Assembly: GCA_020883125.1 (NCBI GenBank)
Contig: JAHREW010000011.1
Span: 1-36,818, forward strand
From: Microcoleus sp. CAWBG506
GTDB taxonomy: Bacteria; Cyanobacteriota; Cyanobacteriia; Cyanobacteriales; Microcoleaceae
Direction: 5' to 3'
Length of the DNA stretch: 36,818 bases
A model generated the notes under the pieces. It saw nothing but the letters and a program-made list of their open reading frames with translations. It made no database searches and was not told the DNA's origin. The translations under genes were made by a program, and so were the position numbers. Position 1 is the stretch's first letter. Every line of letters begins with the position of its first letter. Positions 9,450 through 18,016 of the stretch are shown piece by piece.

Positions 9450-11378
9450 TTAAGAACCCTTCTCAACTGCGGCAAGCAACCGTAGATTTCCGTCTTGAAG
9501 CTGCACAGCTTTCACGGTTCCCAAAGCGACTCTTTGTAGACCGTTATTCATGGCCACCTCAATTTTAATTTTCGGATCTGCGAGTAAGCCGAGCCTACCC
9601 CACAACCACTTGACTTGAGTAGCAGGAAAAGATCTCAGTTCCATATCCAAAAAGGGCGAACTAACCCAGCGGTTCCCGTCGTAGAAACTGGCGACCTGCA
9701 CCTGATACCAAACTTGTTTTTCTGTCAATTTTAACTGATTTTTAGGTTCTGGTTCCATCCATTCATTGGGATTAATAGTGCTAAGTAAAGTAGCCGAACC
9801 CATAATTTGGCTTTTGTGCTGTTCTAAACTTTCAGCTAGGGAAACCGATTCGTCAAGTTTATTTACTAAATTCCGAATACGGTTCTTAGTTTCGCTGTCG
9901 GTATCTGATTGTTGATCGAGCCAATTCATGGCCTCGCGAGTCCCATCTTGAGAGGCAATAATGAGTGCGCCCCAAGCTTTGACATCCCCATCACTAGAAT
10001 TCACTCTCAAGGCTGCGTCTACGCGATTCAAGAGTTTGCCATTGTCATTTTTGAGGGTTTTGGCAATTTCGTGACTGTTGCTAGGATCGGCTTCAAATAC
10101 CTGCAAAGCTTCTCTCCAGCGACCGTCTATCAACTCTGCGAGCACTTGTTGACCGGGACTGGCCCAAGAGGCGATCGCCTGAGCCTTAGTAATTTTAGCA
10201 TGAAATTCGATGGTATCTAGCTGAGCTTGGGCCAGAGTCGGCCAATTAGCACCGGCTTTTCCCTTAGCAATACGCATCACATTTAAAGCTGGAGACCACA
10301 GGCCACTTTTGGCAAGTCGCAAACCATTTTTGTAGGTTTCGTCATTTAAAGCAAATTCTTCCAAAGAAATCGGGTTTAACTGAACAGGATTCGGCACAAA
10401 TTTGCGAGGGCCAATTTGATAAAGAGTAAATTGGGGTTCCAAACCAACTGTTTGATCGATCGCCAATTGTGGAGACGAGCCCTTAACAATTTGTTGCCAA
10501 TTTGGCGGTTGTCCGGCGGCACTCACCCATTCCAAGAGCGAGATTAAATGATTTTGGCTGGGGTTATAGCGAACCACCTGTCCGTAGGGAAGCTTTTTAT
10601 CGCCCCGTACTAATTGACCGCTGACATTAAACCAAATTCCCGAAGTCGGTGCTTTGCCATTAAATCGGCGCAGTTCGGTTAAAGGTAGAGACTGATTCGA
10701 GCCAAGAGTATCTGACTTGGAGTCAGCTAAAGAAGCGAGTACAAAAGATTCTGCTGGACCTTCTACATTTACGGAACTGGTTAGTTGAAAATACTCGACT
10801 TTATCTGAATCTCGATCGGGAAGTTGCACGCGCTTATATAGGCGAAGTTCGACAATTTGACGACAAGGATTTTTGCAGGATGTTGTGGCGTTAACAGTCC
10901 TTTCCACCATCACAGGTAAGAGTAAATCAGAAATAGAAGGATCTGTGGAGTTATCGATAGGAAGTGGCAGAGGTTCTCCGGTGACAAATCCCAATTTACG
11001 GATGCTAGCTTGAATTTGATCGAGAGTTTGAATCGAATCTCTGGTGGCGAGGGGAAGCCGGGACCATTCCGGCACAAATTTAGCGATCCATTTGTTACCG
11101 TTGGGATCGACAATCAGTTGATAACTCAGCCATGCGCCGCCACCCATCAAAGCGGCGAAGCCACACAACACGCTGAGGGCTGTGAAATTAGCGATCAGTC
11201 TTTTCCAGGGATATCTGGCGACGGATTTTGGGGTAGGAGTTTTTGATTTGGGGGTGTTAGATGGAGACTCTTGAGAATTTTGGGGGCGTCGGGCTTGGCG
11301 GCGGCGTCTGGTGGGGGGAACTTTGGCATTTTCTGGGGGTTTGGCTCGATTTTTGGAGGGGTTAATTTTGTGTTCCAT
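9450..11378 (-). CDS. Large membrane-anchored protein of unknown function
   Basis: This 642-residue protein begins with a basic, Pro-rich low-complexity segment (about 1-55: KPPENAKVPPTRRRRQARRP). One transmembrane helix follows at about 62-87 (LSVLCGFAALMGGGAWLSYQ), so most of the chain lies outside the cytoplasmic membrane. The rest has no catalytic motif I can name. It mixes beta-rich parts, including a CKNPC cysteine pair near 165-170, with a helical middle (about 350-500) that looks tetratricopeptide-like without a clear consensus. It reads as a conserved cyanobacterial hypothetical protein. The start is fixed by the run of basic residues before the helix. It is probably monocistronic. 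Confidence 0.75.
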   Translation of the reverse strand: MEHKINPSKNRAKPPENAKVPPTRRRRQARRPQNSQESPSNTPKSKTPTPKSVARYPWKRLIANFTALSVLCGFAALMGGGAWLSYQLIVDPNGNKWIAKFVPEWSRLPLATRDSIQTLDQIQASIRKLGFVTGEPLPLPIDNSTDPSISDLLLPVMVERTVNATTSCKNPCRQIVELRLYKRVQLPDRDSDKVEYFQLTSSVNVEGPAESFVLASLADSKSDTLGSNQSLPLTELRRFNGKAPTSGIWFNVSGQLVRGDKKLPYGQVVRYNPSQNHLISLLEWVSAAGQPPNWQQIVKGSSPQLAIDQTVGLEPQFTLYQIGPRKFVPNPVQLNPISLEEFALNDETYKNGLRLAKSGLWSPALNVMRIAKGKAGANWPTLAQAQLDTIEFHAKITKAQAIASWASPGQQVLAELIDGRWREALQVFEADPSNSHEIAKTLKNDNGKLLNRVDAALRVNSSDGDVKAWGALIIASQDGTREAMNWLDQQSDTDSETKNRIRNLVNKLDESVSLAESLEQHKSQIMGSATLLSTINPNEWMEPEPKNQLKLTEKQVWYQVQVASFYDGNRWVSSPFLDMELRSFPATQVKWLWGRLGLLADPKIKIEVAMNNGLQRVALGTVKAVQLQDGNLRLLAAVEKGS

Positions 11379-11487
11379 CGTGAAATTTTAGGATTTAGAT
11401 TTGAGAATTTATGCTTAAAATTGCCATAGACATTGCCGATAATTATTGTGGAATAGGTCTTACAGTCTGTTAAGAACAGGCTTTTTG

Positions 11488-12951
11488 CTAGATGTCTAAT
11501 AGTCGATCGTATTGCCGACCTATGGTATCCCAGGTGTATTGGGTTTCGATGTGCGATCGGGCATTTTGAGACAATTCGTGTCTTAGGTGTGGATTTTCAA
11601 ACAAAGTGCTAATCGCTTCAACATACTCCTGAACTTCATTGGCGCGCAAGGCCAAGATCGGTTGTGACTCACCGCCGATGGCTAAACCTTCCAAACCTCG
11701 ATCGCTTGCAACAATGGGTGTTCCCGCAGCCATCGCCTCCAAAGTTTTATTTTTTATCCCCAAACCAATTCGCATCGGGACTACACAAACAGTAGCCTGA
11801 TGCAAATATTCTGCCACCTTTTGGACTCTGCCTAGAACTTGAATTCCTGGTAGTTTCCCCAAAGCCAAGACGGGAGGTACTGGGGAAGTTCCGACTAAGG
11901 TGAGGGTAGTATCGGGATAACGCTGCTGTAGGATTGGCAAGATCTCCAAGGCCAAGAATCTGGCTGCGTCTATGTTGGGGAAATTGTTCATCGCCCCTGC
12001 AAAGATTAAGGTGTGTCCTCCGGGATCGATCGCCCGATGGGGAAATTCGACTAAATCAACTCCGTTGGGAATTACCTCAATGGTTGGCATTGAGAAATAG
12101 TCTATTCTTTTTTCCATCTTTCTAGGCGACAACAATTGGAGAAGTAGTTGCTTGTCTGTGGATGTGGTAGCCACAATGCGAGAGAATTTGGCACAGTAGC
12201 GTTTTTCATAGCGGGCTAGGAGGGGTAAATTGAGTTGATCGCGCAGGGGGCGTTCAGATGTGCCTGTTTCTAAAATTTGCTTACAAGTTCCCCAAACTGA
12301 ACTGTGAATATTTACGACTGTCAGGAGTTTCTGTCGCCACTGTGGACGGACGTAAATCTCGTTAACGCTGTGTTCGCAAGTAATAGCATCGCACTTTCCT
12401 GCTGTGACTAACTCATCTACCCAATTCTGCATTGCTGGCGAGTAGGTTGAGAGTACATTCGGAGGTGTCCCGGATTGCAAAAATCCAGCAAATCTGCCTA
12501 GTTTTCCCACTATTGCATAGAACCCCCCCTCAGTCCCTCCCAAGTTTCGGGGGGGAGGAAAGAACTTTCCTTCAAGCTGCTGGTAGAGTCTTAGCCCCCC
12601 CTTACCAAGGGGGGGTAGTCTTAGCCCTTCCTGGGTAAGGGGAGGGAGTCTTACCCCATCCTGGGTAAGGGGAGGGAGTCTTACCCCATCCTGGGTAAGG
12701 GGAGGGAGTCTTAGCCCCCCCTTGGTAAGGGGGGGTTGGGGGGGTATTTGGGGGTTAGGAAAAACGGCTAATTCTGCAACTTGCTGGCGCAATTCGTGAA
12801 TTTGTGCATCGGTGACATCTGGCGATCGCAGTGTTCCGAGAATTACATGATGCCGCCTGCTCAAATATTTTAATAAATGAAATGTCCTTACCTGAGTTCC
12901 TCCGCGGCTTGGGGGATAGGGAAAAGTGGAGGAAAGCATTAAAATCTGCAT
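11488..12951 (-). CDS. Family-4 glycosyltransferase carrying an in-frame repeat insert
   Basis: This is a GT-B fold glycosyltransferase, probably acting in exopolysaccharide, cell-surface glycan or glycolipid synthesis at the inner face of the membrane. The N-terminal acceptor domain starts with the usual LSSTFPYPPSRGGTQVRTF. The C-terminal nucleotide-sugar domain shows IEVIPNGVDLVEF, LIFAGAMNNFPNIDAARFL and the GT4 signature around GIKNKTLEAMAAGTPIVASD. Length is 487 residues, about 80 more than typical. The excess is residues 68-147, where PPLTQDGVRL-type decapeptides and a PPPRNLGGTEGG segment come from palindromic DNA repeats inserted in frame. Both flanks resume normal family sequence, so the gene may still work. 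Confidence 0.88.
   Translation of the reverse strand: MQILMLSSTFPYPPSRGGTQVRTFHLLKYLSRRHHVILGTLRSPDVTDAQIHELRQQVAELAVFPNPQIPPQPPLTKGGLRLPPLTQDGVRLPPLTQDGVRLPPLTQEGLRLPPLGKGGLRLYQQLEGKFFPPPRNLGGTEGGFYAIVGKLGRFAGFLQSGTPPNVLSTYSPAMQNWVDELVTAGKCDAITCEHSVNEIYVRPQWRQKLLTVVNIHSSVWGTCKQILETGTSERPLRDQLNLPLLARYEKRYCAKFSRIVATTSTDKQLLLQLLSPRKMEKRIDYFSMPTIEVIPNGVDLVEFPHRAIDPGGHTLIFAGAMNNFPNIDAARFLALEILPILQQRYPDTTLTLVGTSPVPPVLALGKLPGIQVLGRVQKVAEYLHQATVCVVPMRIGLGIKNKTLEAMAAGTPIVASDRGLEGLAIGGESQPILALRANEVQEYVEAISTLFENPHLRHELSQNARSHIETQYTWDTIGRQYDRLLDI
12511..12750. repeat. Proteinised GC-rich repeat block, 30-bp units
   Basis: Within the glycosyltransferase gene, tandem ~30-bp units of the form GGGAGTCTTACCCCATCCTG (continuing GGTAAGGGGA) repeat about four times. 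They are flanked by fuller palindromic copies (CCCCCCTTACCAAGGGGGGG) and by CCCCCTCAGTCCCTCCCAAG at the left. The 30-bp period keeps the frame and encodes a decapeptide. The same CCCCCCTTGGTAAGGGGGG core builds the array in thiL. Confidence 0.9.
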
Positions 12952-13135
12952 GGAATGTTGTACAAACAGGACTTAGGCAAAAATCCGTTTTCTGAGCCTA
13001 ACTATCTTATTTTAGGTGGATAACGATGGCTAGGAACCGGGTATTTAGGTTGATAGTGCATCCACTACTCATAAATAAAGTTACCGCCAAGCGATAAGAT
13101 TGATTAATAAAACCTGTTTAACAATTTTCGCACCT

Positions 13136-13606
13136 ATGGACGAATTATCTGTTAAGGCGCTGCTGGAAGATTTGAAAAACTCCGACGAAAGGGTACGCGA
13201 TCGCGCGACTACAGAACTTTGGCGCTGTTGGTTTCACCAGAAGGGAGAGGACGGGATGCAAATTCTCAGGCGATCGCAAGTTTCCCTGGATGCGGGTGAT
13301 GTTGGCCACGCTTTAGATTTGTTAACCAAACTGATTTCTCAAGAACCTGATTTTGCGGAAGCTTGGAATCGGCGCGCCGTACTTCACTATACCCAAGGAA
13401 ATTATAAAAAGTCGCTCCAGGACTGCTCCATGGTCCTCAAACTCAACCCAATTCATTTTGGAGCTTTGCACGGGCGGGGTTTGTGCTACGCTGCTTTGGG
13501 AGAATACATAAATGCAATTCAAGCTTTTCGTTGCGCTTTAGAAATTCAACCTTTTGCGTTGGTCAATCAAAAGTTAATTTTGGAATGTACGGCTCGTTTG
13601 AGTTAA
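13136..13606 (+). CDS. TPR-repeat protein
   Basis: This is a soluble protein of 156 residues with about three tetratricopeptide repeats (roughly residues 45-148). Visible elements are AWNRRAVLHYTQGNYKKSLQ, ALHGRGLCYAALGEYINAIQ and the Pro-ending loops LISQEPDF, LKLNPIHF and LEIQPFAL. Such repeats mediate protein-protein contacts; no enzymatic domain is present. An in-frame TTG lies 36 bp upstream at 13100, but the ATG at 13136 starts a sensible helical N-terminus (MDELSVKALLEDLKNSDERV). The left neighbour is the divergently transcribed glycosyltransferase. Confidence 0.8.
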   Translation: MDELSVKALLEDLKNSDERVRDRATTELWRCWFHQKGEDGMQILRRSQVSLDAGDVGHALDLLTKLISQEPDFAEAWNRRAVLHYTQGNYKKSLQDCSMVLKLNPIHFGALHGRGLCYAALGEYINAIQAFRCALEIQPFALVNQKLILECTARLS

Positions 13607-13742
13607 AATACATTCAACTCAAATGGTATAGCACTTTCTCGGCGGTTAGGATATTCTGAATCAATGAAACTATGACAGGGGCTGCATCTTTCTTCTTGCT
13701 TTTTCCTTGCTTCTTCAAATCGACATTCTGCTATATAAGTTT

Positions 13743-14699
13743 GTGCCCAAAATTAGTGTTTGTATTCCTACTTACAATCGAGTGCATTTGCTGGCTGGTG
13801 CGATCGCCAGCGTGCTAGCTCAAACTTATACAGATTTTGAATTAATTGTCTGCGATGATGGTTCTACTGACAGCACAGCGCTGTTAATGTCGGAATTTGT
13901 AGATGAAGGGATTAGCTACATTCGTCACCCGCATCATATCGGTAAAAGCAATAATATGCGATCGGGCTTTGCGGCGCATCGGGGTGAATATTTTATTAAA
14001 TTTGACGATGACGATCGCCTGAGTCCACAATTTTTGGAACGGACATCTGCCATTTTAGATAAAGACCCCAGCATTGATTTTGTCAGTACGGATCACTGGG
14101 TGATTGACATTAATAATCACATTGATGAAATCCAGACTAAACTGAATTCGCAAAGATGGGGCCGCAGTTCGTTGTCGGCGGGAATTATTGAAGATTTGCT
14201 GACCACGGTTTTTGTGAAACAAAGTTTGCAAATAGGGGCAACTTTGTTTCGCCGGACTGCGTTGGAAGAGGTAGGTTTTCTGCGGCCAAATTGGCAAAAT
14301 TGTGAAGATAACGATTTGTTTGTGAGACTTGCTATCGCTGGGAAAAGATGCTATTATTTGCCGGAACTTTTGATGGAATATCGATTCCATGCCGAACAGC
14401 AAGGGAGCGATCGGGCTATTCCCTATTTGACTGATAAATTGCGCTATTTGACCGGTTACGAGTTTGATGAGGACAAGTTGGAAAAGGTCAGGCTCAGAAG
14501 GATTGCAGAAACTCAATTAGCGCTGGGTTTGCGCCTGATTGAGGTGGGTGAAACTGAGAAAGGGCGGGGGATGGTGCGATCGGGGAAGTCGGTTTCTGTG
14601 GCGAAAATGTGGGCTGGTTTGGCGCTGTCTTTGTTGCCGGTGGAGTGCCGGGGAAAAGCTTTTGAGATGGTGCGAGAGTTGGTGAAAGGGGAGTTGTGA
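13743..14699 (+). CDS. Family-2 glycosyltransferase
   Basis: This is a GT-A fold glycosyltransferase that transfers a sugar from a nucleotide donor to a surface glycan or lipid acceptor. The N-terminus has the classic KISVCIPTYNRVHLLAGAI, the nucleotide-binding LIVCDDGSTDST and the metal-binding FIKFDDDDRLSP. The acceptor-side ED pair is seen in NCEDNDLFVRLA. There is no transmembrane helix. The frame can be extended to a TTG at 13707, but the GTG at 13743 puts the first residues just before the conserved beta strand and is preferred; the product is then 318 residues. Together with the GT4 gene at 11.5-13.0 kb it may belong to a loose polysaccharide locus, but the genes are not an operon. Confidence 0.88.
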   Translation: MPKISVCIPTYNRVHLLAGAIASVLAQTYTDFELIVCDDGSTDSTALLMSEFVDEGISYIRHPHHIGKSNNMRSGFAAHRGEYFIKFDDDDRLSPQFLERTSAILDKDPSIDFVSTDHWVIDINNHIDEIQTKLNSQRWGRSSLSAGIIEDLLTTVFVKQSLQIGATLFRRTALEEVGFLRPNWQNCEDNDLFVRLAIAGKRCYYLPELLMEYRFHAEQQGSDRAIPYLTDKLRYLTGYEFDEDKLEKVRLRRIAETQLALGLRLIEVGETEKGRGMVRSGKSVSVAKMWAGLALSLLPVECRGKAFEMVRELVKGEL

Positions 14700-14744
14700 A
14701 TTTTAAGATCGAGTTCGGTTCAACAGAGGCGATCGCCAGCTATT

Positions 14745-15026
14745 TCACAAAACTCCAGACTCTAATTGGTCTAGATATATAAATTCAGGAGCTTTAACTC
14801 CGGCTTCTTCTCTAATTTTAACCAGTTTAGGCGACTCAAAAAATGCCCTAGCATCTAGGATTGATGTCCAGGCGGAAAAATGAACAATTTTGTTGGGTTC
14901 ATTTTCATATTTCAGAACTTGATACGATCGCTCTCCAGCTTCTTTTCGGATAATTGCAGCACGATCGAATACAGATTTCCAAGCTTCATAATTTTCGACT
15001 TCATGAATAATTAATACATACTGCAT
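14745..15026 (-). CDS. Small antibiotic-biosynthesis-monooxygenase-like (ferredoxin-fold) protein
   Basis: The 93-residue protein has the beta-alpha-beta-beta pattern of dimeric alpha/beta-barrel (ABM-like) proteins: YVLIIHEVENYEAWKSVFDR, a middle strand ERSYQVLKYENEPNKIVHFS, AWTSILDARAFFESPKLVKI, and a last strand PEFIYLDQL. Members are often small oxygenases, isomerases or stress proteins, and the substrate cannot be told from sequence. An in-frame GTG at 15035 could add three residues; I prefer the ATG at 15026. It converges with the glycosyltransferase gene, leaving only 45 bp between them. Confidence 0.7.
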   Translation of the reverse strand: MQYVLIIHEVENYEAWKSVFDRAAIIRKEAGERSYQVLKYENEPNKIVHFSAWTSILDARAFFESPKLVKIREEAGVKAPEFIYLDQLESGVL

Positions 15027-15163
15027 AGCAATCACATCCCGCTCGACTAGCTAGACTTTACCACGAGGGGGACTACTTAAGCACTTAAAGAAGTCGGGAA
15101 TCTAATACCGCGTTTTACGTTTAAAGTAGTAAACAGTGCTTTATCTAAATTTCCCCTAATATC

Positions 15164-15865
15164 GTGTCTATAGTTGCTGAAATTCCGACTCTGTGGCTGC
15201 AAATTTCCCTCGTAGGGATTTGGTTGGGCTTGATTTTACTGGTGGCTGAAGGGTTAAATCGCTTTACTTCCGTCGATCCAGAGGTTTCGCGGAAGGTGGT
15301 GCACATCGGTACGGGGAATGTGATTTTGTTGGCTTGGTGGCTGGAAATACCCGGTTGGGTGGGAATAACTGCGGGAATTTTAGCCGCTGCGATCGCCCTA
15401 ATTTCCTACCAAGTGCCGATTTTACCTAGTCTCAACAGTATAAATCGGCAAAGTTGGGGTACTTTTTTTTATGCTGTTACTATCAGCATTCTGGTGGCTT
15501 GGTTTTGGCCACTGCAACATCAGGAATATGCTGCTTTGGGCATTTTGGTGATGACTTGGGGGGATGGATTGGCGGCTGTCATCGGGCAGAAATACGGCCA
15601 GCATATTTATCGAGTTTGGGGAATCAAGAAAAGTTGGGAAGGTTCTGCAACTATGTATGTGGTGAGTTTTGCTGTCAGTAGTTTAATTTTGCTGGCTGTA
15701 CAAGGTAATGTTTGGCAAACTTGGGCGGTATCTGCCGTTGTGGCTGTAGTTGCTGCTAGTTTGGAGTCGGTTTCTAAGTGGGGAGTTGACAATTTGACAG
15801 TCCCACTAGGGAGTGCGGCGATCGCCTTTTTCTTAAATCAGTTTTGGGTAATTGGTAATTTGTAA
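15164..15865 (+). CDS. Phytol/polyprenol kinase family membrane protein (VTE5-like)
   Basis: This 233-residue polytopic protein (about seven hydrophobic segments) belongs to the dolichol kinase/CDP-diglyceride synthetase superfamily. Conserved features are SRKVVHIGTG near residue 45, the nucleotide-binding TWGDGLAAVIGQKYG near 130 and KKSWEGSATMYVVS near 155. In cyanobacteria and plastids such proteins phosphorylate phytol, salvaging chlorophyll side chains for tocopherol and phylloquinone synthesis. The exact prenol substrate is inferred. It starts with GTG at 15164; no strong ribosome-binding site is visible. It is followed by a strong 12-bp hairpin. Confidence 0.85.
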   Translation: MSIVAEIPTLWLQISLVGIWLGLILLVAEGLNRFTSVDPEVSRKVVHIGTGNVILLAWWLEIPGWVGITAGILAAAIALISYQVPILPSLNSINRQSWGTFFYAVTISILVAWFWPLQHQEYAALGILVMTWGDGLAAVIGQKYGQHIYRVWGIKKSWEGSATMYVVSFAVSSLILLAVQGNVWQTWAVSAVVAVVAASLESVSKWGVDNLTVPLGSAAIAFFLNQFWVIGNL

Positions 15866-15878
15866 TTAATCATTAGTT

Positions 15879-15911
15879 AGAACCCCGAATTTTTACATAA
15901 TTCGGGGTTCT
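15879..15911 (+). terminator. 12-bp hairpin after the phytol-kinase-like gene
   Basis: AGAACCCCGAAT (15879-15890) pairs perfectly with ATTCGGGGTTCT (15900-15911) around a 9-nt loop, 14 bp after the stop codon. Its position and strength suit a terminator, but no U tract follows the stem, so it may act with other factors or be a repeat copy. Confidence 0.6.
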
Positions 15912-16027
15912 GGATGTAGTGATTAAAAATTACCGTTGTTGTTCAAGTTGTTTCAGGCGATCGCCTATCTGCCCTTACACAGAGGGTTTTTGCCGATCGC
16001 GAAGGAAACTCCCTAAATGACCGTTGA

Positions 16028-16174
16028 TTATTGCCGTTTAGAGCTTTTGGAAGACTTACCCTCAAAAGGTTGAACTCCACTGTTGGGATAGTTGTCATCG
16101 CTGGGGCTAAAAAGTCGCAAAGCTGCTTCCGAAACGTAACGCAATGCGTTTGTCAAAGACTTAGAAAGATTCAT
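16028..16174 (-). CDS. Small conserved-looking cyanobacterial protein, 48 residues
   Basis: The minus-strand frame begins with ATG (16174-16172), preceded by GAGAGGCGAATTTT, a usable ribosome-binding site, and ends with TAA (16028-16030). The product MNLSKSLTNALRYVSEAALR continues with LFSPSDDNYPNSGVQPFEGK and a basic Ser/Lys tail. I recall small cyanobacterial proteins with this same N-terminal helix and SPSDDxYPxxGVQPF core, but no function is known to me. It is short enough to be missed by automatic callers. Its upstream region (16180-16270) is AT-rich with a TAATATAT-like -10. Confidence 0.65.
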   Translation of the reverse strand: MNLSKSLTNALRYVSEAALRLFSPSDDNYPNSGVQPFEGKSSKSSKRQ

Positions 16175-16603
16175 AAAATTCGCCTCTCTCGTCTGGGTTC
16201 TGATACTTTATATATTACTCTGATTTTTTGCCTGGGGATTGCTTTAGCAATATTTATTTTAATTACTTATTAGTCCGCAACTATTGCAGCAAGAAGGAAG
16301 AAGGGCAGGGCGACGCTACGCTGACTGAACCGGGAACAAGCAAACCGGGTTTTTACTGAATCTGCGGGCTGCAACCTGTGTATTTTGGTAAACAACCCGG
16401 TTTTTGGGTTCTAATTGACAAACTGCTGAATAATTTTTATTAATCCTACCATAACACTCATCGGTCAATCCACACGCAATTAGGCATCACAGAGTTATAA
16501 AAAGGAAATTTTCAGACATAAATTTAAAATCTTAATCAAAAATTTATATAAAATATGGTGTGAGTCACTATAATTAACCAAAGGAGTTTGCCGGGGTTCT
16601 ACC
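16175..16603. other. Intergenic region before the NAD genes
   Basis: No gene is seen. An open frame across 16031-16273 on the plus strand is only the shadow of the 48-residue minus-strand ORF. The left half has several AACCCGGTTTTT-type repeat pieces (about 16330-16410) that can fold into short hairpins. The last 100 bp are AT-rich. A 9-bp dyad GTGAGTCAC lies about 40 bp before pncB, and AAGGAG lies about 20 nt before its ATG. The dyad could be an operator, but nothing shows that it is. Confidence 0.45.
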
Positions 16604-18016
16604 ATGAAAACTGCCACAGAAAGCTTGCACCATCAAAGTTTTGCCCAAATCCAAGAAGACCAAGAACTGTGTCTTTCCTCAGAAGACTACAGCTTATTGA
16701 CCGACCTCTACCAGCTAACGATGACGGCTTGTTACGTCGGGGAAGGGATCGACGGGCGAGTCGCGAGTTTTGAATTATTCGCGCGGCGCTTACCAGAAGG
16801 TTTTGGTTATGCGATCGCCATGGGCTTGGCTCAAGTTCTCGATTATCTGGAGAAATTTCAGTTTTCAGCCTCGCAAATAGCGGGTTTGCAGTCCACTGGG
16901 ATTTTTGCTGATGCGCCCGATCGATTCTGGACTCTACTCGCCACAGCCCGCTTTACTGGCGATGTCTGGGCGGTGCCGGAGGGGACGGCGGTATTTGCCA
17001 ATGAGCCACTGCTACGCATCGAGGCTCCTCTGTGGCAAGCTCAATTGGTGGAAACTTATTTGCTGAATGCGATCAATTATCAAACTTTGATTGCGACGCG
17101 ATCGGCCAGATTGCGCGATGTGGCTGGCCCTGATGCTAAGTTGCTGGAATTTGGGACGCGCAGGGCTTTTGGCCCTCAAGCTGCTGTGTGGGCGGCTAGG
17201 GCGGCTCTGGCTGCGGGGATTGATGGGACTTCTAATGTTTTGGCTGCTTTGAAGTTAGGCCGCAAACCAGTCGGTACAATGGCTCATGCTTTGGTGATGG
17301 CTGTCAGTGCTCTCGAAGGTAGTGAAGAGCAGGCGTTTACGGCATTTCACCGCTATTTTCCCGGTGCGCCGTTGTTAATCGATACCTATGATACTGTAGC
17401 GGCGGCGCGCCTGTTGGCCGATCGCGTCAACAGCGGTGAAATAGTGTTAGAAGGGGTGCGGCTGGATTCTGGGGATTTGGTGAAATTGTCGCGGGAAGTG
17501 CGATCGATCCTGCCGGGAATTCCGATTATTGCCAGCGGCGATTTGGACGAGGCGGAAATTGCTAAATTAAAAAATGCCGGTGCTTGCATTGACGGGTACG
17601 GTTTGGGAACAAAGTTGGTCAGCGGTTCCCCTGTGAATGGTGTTTATAAATTGGTGGAAATTGACGGAATTCCGGTGATGAAAGAGGCAAGTGGCAAAGT
17701 GACATATCCGGGACGGAAGCAAATTTTTAGACAGATTAAAGATGGGCAAATTCTCGGAGATTGTTTGGGATTGTCAGAGGAAAAACCTGATAATTATGAT
17801 GCTTCTATAACATTAATGAAGTTGGTTGTCAAGGAAGGAAAACGATTGTATGGTCAAGAAAGTTTAGAGGCGATCGCGAAACGCACTGCGGCTTCTGTCG
17901 CCAGTCTGCCCCCTGCAACTCGCCAACTAAATAACCCGATTTCGCCACCTGTAGAAATTTCTACAGATTTGCAAAATCTCACCAATAAAACACGACAAAT
18001 AACAAATCACCAATGA
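16604..18016 (+). CDS. pncB: Nicotinate phosphoribosyltransferase
   Basis: This enzyme joins nicotinate to PRPP to make nicotinate mononucleotide, the entry step of NAD salvage, in the cytoplasm. Family marks are LLTDLYQLTMTACYVGEG near residue 40, ATRSARLRDVAG near 165, LEFGTRRAFGPQAA near 180, LIDTYDTVAAA near 260, VRLDSGDLVKLSREV near 285 and IIASGDLDE near 305. Its 470 residues are typical, apart from a poorly conserved Asn/Thr-rich tail. The ATG is supported by GGGG 11 nt upstream; the AAGGAG further up is too distant. It is the first gene of a tight unit: its stop overlaps nadD by 4 bp (ATGA). Confidence 0.95.
   Translation: MKTATESLHHQSFAQIQEDQELCLSSEDYSLLTDLYQLTMTACYVGEGIDGRVASFELFARRLPEGFGYAIAMGLAQVLDYLEKFQFSASQIAGLQSTGIFADAPDRFWTLLATARFTGDVWAVPEGTAVFANEPLLRIEAPLWQAQLVETYLLNAINYQTLIATRSARLRDVAGPDAKLLEFGTRRAFGPQAAVWAARAALAAGIDGTSNVLAALKLGRKPVGTMAHALVMAVSALEGSEEQAFTAFHRYFPGAPLLIDTYDTVAAARLLADRVNSGEIVLEGVRLDSGDLVKLSREVRSILPGIPIIASGDLDEAEIAKLKNAGACIDGYGLGTKLVSGSPVNGVYKLVEIDGIPVMKEASGKVTYPGRKQIFRQIKDGQILGDCLGLSEEKPDNYDASITLMKLVVKEGKRLYGQESLEAIAKRTAASVASLPPATRQLNNPISPPVEISTDLQNLTNKTRQITNHQ

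Noticed and set aside
9220..9453. 77-codon frame with a Ser/Leu/Phe-rich end
   Set aside because: Its C-terminal half is simply the translated CTTCTGG simple repeat and its start lies inside the 48-residue ORF.
16031..16273. 80-codon plus-strand open frame
   Set aside because: It is mostly antisense to the better supported 48-residue minus-strand ORF and ends in a hydrophobic stretch from AT-rich DNA.
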